Part shown: piece after piece, positions 12,172 through 16,835 of the stretch
How the letters are laid out: each line of letters starts with the position of its first letter
Numbering within the stretch: position 1 is the first letter of the stretch
Assembly (NCBI GenBank): GCA_012728025.1
Contig: JAAYFX010000209.1
Coordinates: forward strand, 1-16,835
From: Clostridiales bacterium
GTDB taxonomy: Bacteria; Bacillota; Clostridia; Oscillospirales; Oscillospiraceae
DNA: 16,835 nucleotides
Direction: 5' to 3'
Notes under the pieces: generated by a model
The model's input: only the letters and a program-made list of their open reading frames with translations
The model's database searches: none
What the model was told of the DNA's origin: nothing
Made by a program: the position numbers and the translations under genes

Positions 12172-13683
12172 ATGAAAAAAAGAACTTATATTGCAATTGA
12201 TTTAAAGTCCTTCTACGCTTCGGTGGAATGTGTGGAAAGGGGACTTGACCCCTTATCCGCAAACCTTGTTGTGGCGGATAAAAGCCGCACGGAAAAGACC
12301 ATCTGCCTTGCCGTCTCCCCATCCCTTAAATCTCATGGAATCTCTGGCAGACCAAGGCTTTTTGAGGTGGTGCAAAAGGTTCGTGAAATTAATGCAGAGC
12401 GCCTTCGCAAGGTGCCGGAGCGGGCCTTTGCCGGCTCATCCTATGATGATATTGAGCTTAAATCCTCTCCGGACTTGGCGCTGGATTATATAGTTGCCCA
12501 GCCGAGAATGGCCTGTTATATAGAATACAGCACACGGGTCTACAAGGTTTATTTAAAGTATGTCGCCCCTGAGGATATTCATGTTTACTCCATAGACGAA
12601 GTGTTCATGGACGTTACGGATTATTTGGGCAGCCACAAACTTTCGCCGCGGGAATTTGCCATGAAGGTGATTTTGGATGTGTTAAAAACCACAGGCATCA
12701 CAGCAACGGCAGGGATAGGCACGAATCTTTATCTTGCCAAGATTGCAATGGACATTGGCGCAAAGCATATTCCCGAAGATGAAAATGGAGTAAGAATCGC
12801 TCAGCTTGATGAGATGAGCTACCGGCGTATTTTATGGTCACATCGCCCTCTCACCGATTTTTGGAGGGTTGGTAAGGGCTATGCAAAAAGGCTTGAAGAA
12901 AACGGCCTTTACACCATGGGTGATATAGCCAGATGCTCAGTGGGAGGACCTTCCGATTTTTACAACGAGGACTTGCTGTATAAGCTTTTTGGCATTAACG
13001 CAGAGTTGCTCATAGACCATGCTTGGGGCTGGGAGCCATGTACAATAGCAGACATAAAGGCCTATAAGCCGGACTCAAAAAGTCTTGGCTCTGGTCAAGT
13101 TTTGCAGACTCCATACAGCTTTGAGATGGCAAAACTTGTTGTGCGGGAAATGGCAGAGCTGCTGGTTTTAGACCTTGTGGAACAGGAGCTTTTGACCGAC
13201 CAGATGGTTTTGACCGTGGGCTACGACATTGAAAACCTTAGCGATGCAAAAAGGCGGCAGTCTTATAAAGGAGAAACCACCACCGACGGCTATGGGCGCT
13301 CGATTCCCAAGCAGGCCCATGGCAGCATTAATCTTGATAGCTATACATCTTCCACAAAGCTGATTGTAAAGGCTGTGATGGAGCTTTTTGACCGCATTGT
13401 CGATGAAAGCCTTCTTATTAGAAGATTTAATCTTGTTGCAAACCACGTAATTTCCGAAGCTTCGGCAGAGCAAATCGGCAAGCCCGAGCAGCTTAGCTTT
13501 TTTACGAATTATGAGCTGCAGAAGCAGGAAGAAGAAAAGCTTGAAAAAGAAAGAAAAATTCAGAAAACAAGCTTGGCAATTAAAAAAAAGTATGGGAAAA
13601 ACGCAATCCTGAAGGGTATAAATCTTGAGGCGGGGGCCACAACCATAGACCAAAATAAGCGGATTGGTGGGCATAAGGCATGA
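12172..13683 (+). CDS. Y-family DNA polymerase (DinB/UmuC, UvrX-like)
   Basis: Translesion DNA polymerase of 503 residues, longer than DinB and typical of the Firmicutes UvrX-like class. Palm residues are Asp10 in YIAIDLKSFYASVE and Asp142-Glu143 in YSIDEVFMDVTD. The helix-hairpin-helix region follows TAGIGTNLYLAKIAMDIGAKH (as GIGTNLYLAKIA then MDIGAKH, about 176-192). The little-finger domain spans about 300-430. The C-terminus is a charged helical tail (QKQEEEKLEKERKIQK near 446). ELSFFTNYEL, here QLSFF near 439, resembles a beta-clamp-binding motif. ATG follows a weak GGGGTGG site. The neighbours are a coupled 29-residue ORF and a YolD-like protein, the usual partner. Members of this class are often misnamed DNA methylase. 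Confidence 0.94.
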   Translation: MKKRTYIAIDLKSFYASVECVERGLDPLSANLVVADKSRTEKTICLAVSPSLKSHGISGRPRLFEVVQKVREINAERLRKVPERAFAGSSYDDIELKSSPDLALDYIVAQPRMACYIEYSTRVYKVYLKYVAPEDIHVYSIDEVFMDVTDYLGSHKLSPREFAMKVILDVLKTTGITATAGIGTNLYLAKIAMDIGAKHIPEDENGVRIAQLDEMSYRRILWSHRPLTDFWRVGKGYAKRLEENGLYTMGDIARCSVGGPSDFYNEDLLYKLFGINAELLIDHAWGWEPCTIADIKAYKPDSKSLGSGQVLQTPYSFEMAKLVVREMAELLVLDLVEQELLTDQMVLTVGYDIENLSDAKRRQSYKGETTTDGYGRSIPKQAHGSINLDSYTSSTKLIVKAVMELFDRIVDESLLIRRFNLVANHVISEASAEQIGKPEQLSFFTNYELQKQEEEKLEKERKIQKTSLAIKKKYGKNAILKGINLEAGATTIDQNKRIGGHKA

Positions 13684-13769
13684 AAAACTCCTATGAAGAT
13701 ACCATCAGCCTTGTAATATACTGTGAAGGTAATGGCAAACGAGGGGAGTGTGAGCTGAATGTCCAGTAA
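13680..13769 (+). CDS. 29-residue small ORF coupled to the polymerase and YolD-like genes
   Basis: Its ATG overlaps the polymerase stop as ATGA, and its TAA ends inside the start of the YolD-like gene (11-base overlap). The peptide begins MKNSYEDTISLVIYCEGNG, with two cysteines (residues 15 and 24), and ends CELNVQ. I recognise no family. The arrangement keeps ribosomes moving across the gap between polymerase and YolD, so it may be a coupling ORF or a real small protein. Such short frames also occur by chance. Confidence 0.4.
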   Translation: MKNSYEDTISLVIYCEGNGKRGECELNVQ

Positions 13770-14175
13770 AGTCAAAGATGATTACAGCGATATAATTGAT
13801 AGACCATATCCTTTCAGGCTAAAAAAACCCCGTATGAGCATAAGCAACAGGGCTGCTCAATTTTCCCCCTTTGCCGCCCTGTCAGGCTATGAGGCGGCAA
13901 TCCAAGAGACAGCCAGATTAACAAGTGAGAAAATTGAGCTGGGTGAAGATAGCATAGTTCAACTAAACGAGCAGCTTAAGAAGGTTATGGAAGGTTTGGA
14001 TGAGCGGCAAAAGTTTAGTATCACATACTTTGTAGCGGATGGGAAAAAACTTGGCGGCAAATATGTAAAGGCAACCGGCGAAGTCAAAAAGATTGATGAG
14101 TTTGAAAGAACTGTTGTCATGAGCGATAAAACCATTATTCCCATAGCTGATATTCTTGAAATTGAAGAATCTTGA
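13759..14175 (+). CDS. YolD-like family protein
   Basis: A 138-residue protein. The N-terminal part YSDIIDRPYPFRLKKPRMS and NRAAQFSPFAALSGYEAAIQE (about 9-52) is the YolD-like signature; the second half forms the small beta-rich domain (GGKYVKATGEVKKIDEFERTV, as GGKYVKATGEV then KKIDEFERTV; IPIADILEIEE). It is encoded just after a UvrX-like polymerase, as in many Firmicutes, and is thought to be a UmuD-like accessory factor for translesion synthesis, though the evidence for that role is mainly genomic context. GGGGAG (13743-13748) lies 10 bases before the ATG. No clear terminator follows. Confidence 0.9.
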   Translation: MSSKVKDDYSDIIDRPYPFRLKKPRMSISNRAAQFSPFAALSGYEAAIQETARLTSEKIELGEDSIVQLNEQLKKVMEGLDERQKFSITYFVADGKKLGGKYVKATGEVKKIDEFERTVVMSDKTIIPIADILEIEES

Positions 14176-14279
14176 ATATGGAATTAATATTATGGTCAAG
14201 TTTTCGGTTTTGCTAAGTTTTTTAGGAAATTGCAAATGTCAAACAGTTTTCAAGTCTGAGCTATTTTTCATAAATGCTG

Positions 14280-14308
14280 TTGACAAGAGTCGCTTTATCT
14301 GCTAATAT
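14280..14308 (+). promoter_or_regulatory. Predicted promoter of tRNA-Ala
   Basis: A perfect TTGACA (14280-14285) is followed after 17 bases by TAATAT (14303-14308). Transcription near 14315 would give a 5' leader of about 70 bases for RNase P to remove. Nothing else is seen in the 209 bases between the YolD-like gene and the tRNA. Confidence 0.6.
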
Positions 14309-14384
14309 ATCAAATGTCCCTTGTAAAACAGGTCGATTAAGTAGGGTGATTTGGCACGTTTTCAAGGTATAAAGGTATATATAT

Positions 14385-14460
<76 letters not shown>

Positions 14461-14463
14461 AAC

Positions 14464-14503
14464 AAAGGTCCTGTAATCATAATGGTTACAGGACCTTTTT
14501 TTT
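14464..14503 (+). terminator. Intrinsic terminator after tRNA-Ala
   Basis: A 13-bp stem (14464-14476 with 14486-14498) is followed by a run of T residues up to 14503, directly after the CCA end. A weaker back-up hairpin ATAGCT-AAA-AGCTAT with seven T follows at about 14514-14534. Confidence 0.92.
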
Positions 14504-14536
14504 ATTCTAAAACATAGCTAAAAGCTATTTTTTTAT

Positions 14537-14640
14537 CTAATTTTTATTTTTCAACTTTTCGACCAAATGCCCGTAAATATTGATGACCAGCTTTAATATC
14601 GGCATGGTCTAGCCATTCTGAGCCTTTAGCCCGCAAAACC
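14537..14640 (-). pseudogene. Frameshifted 3' remnant of a tyrosine recombinase (integrase) next to tRNA-Ala
   Basis: On the minus strand 14592-14618 reads EWLDHADIK, and 14537-14584 reads INIYGHLVEKLKNKN then TAG, in another frame. The two pieces are separated by 7 bases, one more than the two residues expected in the recombinase signature (W-L-G-H-x-D-I-x-T-T-x-N-I-Y-x-H-L). The catalytic Tyr lies in NIYGHL. Just upstream GLKAQ appears in the second frame, joined to EWL by another one-base slip. The rest of the gene is absent; the ogt gene begins at 14668. A recombinase tail beside a tRNA 3' end is the usual place for an integrated element. The calling rests on motif spacing only. Confidence 0.62.
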
Positions 14641-14663
14641 CAAGGCTTACATAAAGGTTTTGC
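14633..14663. repeat. Inverted repeat downstream of ogt
   Basis: GCAAAACC (14633-14640) and GGTTTTGC (14656-14663) form an 8-bp stem with a 15-base loop just past the ogt stop codon. There is no T tract on the minus strand, so termination is uncertain. Confidence 0.4.
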
Positions 14664-14667
14664 CGAC

Positions 14668-15213
14668 CTAGAGAGCGGTTCCCTTCTTGGGAAGGGAAAA
14701 TTTAGAGGTATCAACACCTTCCAGCTCCAGCAGCTTTATCTTAGTTTCAAGCCCCGAGGCATATCCCGTAAGGCTGCCGGTTGAGCCTATAACCCGATGG
14801 CAGGGGATGATAATTGATATAGGATTATGTCCCACAGCTCCGCCTACTGCCTGACTTGACATACTTTTTCTTCCCATTTTTTCAGCCATCTTCTTAGCAA
14901 TATCGCCATAGCTGATAAGTTCACCATAGGGAATTTCACGAAGGATATTTAAAACTTCCTGACGAAAGGGACTGCCTGAAAGAGCTAAGGGCAGCTTGGA
15001 AGCATCAGGGCTTTCTCCTGCAAAATATCTATCCAGCCAAGCTTTTATTGCATCGAACAGGGCAACATCATCCTTTTGAATCATTTTATCGGAGATAGAG
15101 CCGCCATGATATTTTTGACCCTGTATCCAAAGTCCCACAAGGTTTTCACAAGTCTTGTCACAGGCAAGGCAAAGGGGGCCGATGGGGGAGGGGTATATTG
15201 TTTTGTAATACAT
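14668..15213 (-). CDS. ogt: Methylated-DNA--protein-cysteine methyltransferase
   Basis: Suicide repair protein of 181 residues that transfers alkyl groups from O6-alkylguanine to its own cysteine. The active site is PCHRVIG with Cys138. The DNA-binding helix region reads IPYGELISYGDIAKKM (about 94-109), and the arginine-finger region QAVGGAVGHNPISIIIPCH precedes the active site. The N-terminal domain (1-75) is normal, with no AraC-type Ada fusion. GAGGTG lies about 6 bases before the ATG at 15213. The upstream kinase-like gene on the same strand ends 84 bases away without a strong terminator or promoter between them, so cotranscription is possible. Confidence 0.95.
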   Translation of the reverse strand: MYYKTIYPSPIGPLCLACDKTCENLVGLWIQGQKYHGGSISDKMIQKDDVALFDAIKAWLDRYFAGESPDASKLPLALSGSPFRQEVLNILREIPYGELISYGDIAKKMAEKMGRKSMSSQAVGGAVGHNPISIIIPCHRVIGSTGSLTGYASGLETKIKLLELEGVDTSKFSLPKKGTAL

Positions 15214-15297
15214 TTAGCACCTCACTTTATGTTAACTTAAGCAGTTTGGCTAAGGGGTTAAACGGATGGCCAGATTACCCCACGGGAGTAAAAGGAT

Positions 15298-16835
15298 TTA
15301 TTGAGCGTATTTTAAGCGATGTTTAAGAGAGAAATTAGAGCTGTCAATGCCATAGCTAGATTTAATCTCATCCCAAAGGTCTTGATTTATATTTGTCATA
15401 ACAGCGTTAAAAATAGATTTTTGTGAGTTTATAAACTGATTTCCTATTTTATTTATATAAAAAGATGCTGTCAGATGGGAAATGGTCATATCTCTAAACA
15501 TTTTTTCCTTCATAGCAAGATTGCTTTCGTCAAGCTCGGATTCCTTGAGAAAGATTACATCTCCTTTTGAGGGGTCAAGCTCTTCGTCTGCCGCCTTTTT
15601 ACTTTCAAAATTACCTAGAGCTTCGGAAAGAAGCTCCTTAATCTGTGACAAGCGGTTGAGAAAGGCTTCAACTTCTCTTTCCTCAATCAATCCCATAAGG
15701 GAGAATCTTGCCACAGAGGGGCTTAATTGTATGATAGCTTGGGCTAAATCATAGTCCACATACGATAGGTTAAGGGAAACTTTATCCGAAGTCTCATCAT
15801 AGCGGGTTGCAATAGTGCGAAAACCTGTTCCGCTGCCGGAGTAAGAAATCGTAATGTCGGTATTAAGTCCAAAGGAGGCATCATTATCAATAGCCTGTAT
15901 TCCACTAAGGCGGCCTTCCTCGTCTGTTTGATAAAAGGCGTTTCCCAGATGCCGGTCTTGTTGGGCGCAAAGGGCATCCAGAATTTGCAGGGAATTGGTC
16001 TGAAGCATAAACTTCATTGTAACAGCATCCATACCGTTTAGATAGGCCGGCTCTGTCTGTCCGTCCTCTCCGGCAGGGCTTGGGGCAAACAGGCCCAGTG
16101 TATGACTTTTTCCGGCTATATCCCCAGAGGCTATTAAGTCTTCAATCTCATGGCCCAAAGCCCTTTCCATCAGATTACCTCTAATGAGTTCTCCTGTATT
16201 AGCATCATGAATAACAGCGCTGCGGGAATAGGCGGAAAGATGCCCCACACCCAATAGTTCTGCCACCACACTGGTTGCAACATTGCGTCTGGAAACATTG
16301 ACTTCTTCTCCGTCATTATACCCAGCGTAGTCTAAAAGGTCATCTTGTGTACTTTTCTTCTGTGCTTCAGTCCCTACGGCTTCAAGATAGCTGCGAATTT
16401 GCGGCAACAGGGGGTCTTCGGAATCAAGGGGGATAACAACTCTTTTTGTAATCTCCGGAGGATTGTATTTGTAATCCGATATTAGGTTAAAAACCTCAGG
16501 GTCATCCCGAAGCCCTCTCAAAATCTCGATTACCACAGGGTTTTCCTCAGTAGCCTCCACTAAGTCCAAAACAGATTTCCATGCCGCCTCAACGGGAGAG
16601 CCAACAAGATGGTTTAATTCACGCTTGAAAAAGTAAAGGTGACTCAGCCCGTGCTCCTCATTCACCAGATAATTTGTGCTTGACCCAGCACCTTTTGTTT
16701 TAAGAGCACGGAAATTTTCCACCTGAATATGCTCGGCACGGTTATTACTTATAAGGTCACTCCAGGAGACGGTGCTGCGCATCTCCGGCGGATACTCAAG
16801 CAAAAGAAGATTCCACTGGGAAAGCCCCTTTATAT
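15298..16835 (-). CDS. Kinase-like protein with PI-kinase/HipA-type catalytic motif (5' end outside window)
   Basis: At least 511 residues; the frame is open to the right edge, and the first possible start, TTG at 16801-16803, has no ribosome binding site, so the N-terminus lies outside. The catalytic signature is CAQQDRHLGNAFY (Asp codon at 15955-15957) followed 23 residues later by IDNDASFG. This matches the D-R-H-x-x-N...D-N-D arrangement of PI3/4-kinase, HipA and FAM20C-like atypical kinases. Upstream, LYFFKRE offers a candidate ATP-binding Lys, and VATSVVAELLGV resembles the helix that carries the pairing Glu. The last 190 residues are mostly helical without recognisable motifs. No membrane segment or signal is seen. 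Substrate and role are unknown; an effector-like or toxin-like protein kinase is one possibility. Confidence 0.7.
   Translation of the reverse strand, partial: IKGLSQWNLLLLEYPPEMRSTVSWSDLISNNRAEHIQVENFRALKTKGAGSSTNYLVNEEHGLSHLYFFKRELNHLVGSPVEAAWKSVLDLVEATEENPVVIEILRGLRDDPEVFNLISDYKYNPPEITKRVVIPLDSEDPLLPQIRSYLEAVGTEAQKKSTQDDLLDYAGYNDGEEVNVSRRNVATSVVAELLGVGHLSAYSRSAVIHDANTGELIRGNLMERALGHEIEDLIASGDIAGKSHTLGLFAPSPAGEDGQTEPAYLNGMDAVTMKFMLQTNSLQILDALCAQQDRHLGNAFYQTDEEGRLSGIQAIDNDASFGLNTDITISYSGSGTGFRTIATRYDETSDKVSLNLSYVDYDLAQAIIQLSPSVARFSLMGLIEEREVEAFLNRLSQIKELLSEALGNFESKKAADEELDPSKGDVIFLKESELDESNLAMKEKMFRDMTISHLTASFYINKIGNQFINSQKSIFNAVMTNINQDLWDEIKSSYGIDSSNFSLKHRLKYAQ

Noticed and set aside
13168..13674. 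168-residue minus-strand frame inside the polymerase gene
   Set aside because: Shadow of the Y-family polymerase; composition is low-complexity (Phe/Lys runs from poly-purine codons) and it has no start signal.
14176..14279. Terminator for the polymerase-YolD operon
   Set aside because: T-rich stretches are present, but no stable stem precedes them.

Overview
The window looks like a chromosomal segment from a low-to-medium GC anaerobic member of the Firmicutes, most likely class Clostridia (inference). Supporting signs are strong AGGAGG-type ribosome binding sites, canonical TTGACA/TATAAT promoters with 17-18 base spacers, an iron-dependent butanol-dehydrogenase-type enzyme, a Y-family polymerase paired with a YolD-like protein, and two Crp/Fnr regulators. 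The first and last genes run off the window edges.

Layout. Positions 1-1041 hold the 3' part of an iron alcohol dehydrogenase, facing a TetR-type regulator (1113-1643, minus) across a shared bidirectional terminator. Next is a polytopic membrane protein of unknown function (1859-2851, minus). Divergent from it is a three-gene unit, lemA, a TPM-domain membrane protein and a Crp/Fnr regulator (3178-5263, plus). A thioredoxin gene (5549-5860, minus) is divergent from an AlkA-type 3-methyladenine glycosylase (about 6111-6737, plus) whose best start codon appears to be CTG. A zinc-type macrodomain ADP-ribosyl hydrolase follows (6852-7637, minus).

Positions 7960-9629 (plus) form an ars-like operon: an ArsR repressor, an ArsP-type permease with a CSCS motif and a cysteine-rich thioredoxin-like protein. 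It converges on a second permease operon (9749-11081, minus). That operon holds a 43-residue small ORF, a first permease half and a second permease half fused to a [4Fe-4S] ferredoxin domain. A divergent, cysteine-rich Crp/Fnr regulator (11189-11854, plus) probably controls it through a 22-bp inverted repeat in the shared promoter region.

Positions 11935-12126 carry a 70-bp tandem repeat (2.7 copies) built of nested palindromes and TATAAT boxes. It lies directly upstream of a Y-family translesion polymerase, a coupled 29-residue ORF and a YolD-like protein (12172-14175). A tRNA-Ala(GGC) gene (14385-14460) follows. The spacer after it holds a frameshifted tyrosine-recombinase C-terminus, suggesting an old integration at this tRNA. 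An Ogt methyltransferase (14668-15213, minus) and a large protein with a PI-kinase/HipA-like catalytic signature (15298 to the right edge, minus) complete the window.

Two themes recur. Alkylation and translesion DNA repair is represented by the AlkA-like glycosylase, the Y-family polymerase with YolD, and Ogt. Metalloid or thiol-reactive toxicant export and redox sensing is represented by ArsR, the two permease systems, the thioredoxins and the Crp/Fnr proteins. The best candidates for something under-described are the ferredoxin-fused split permease operon, the palindromic tandem repeat, the kinase-like protein and the small ORFs that gene callers would skip.
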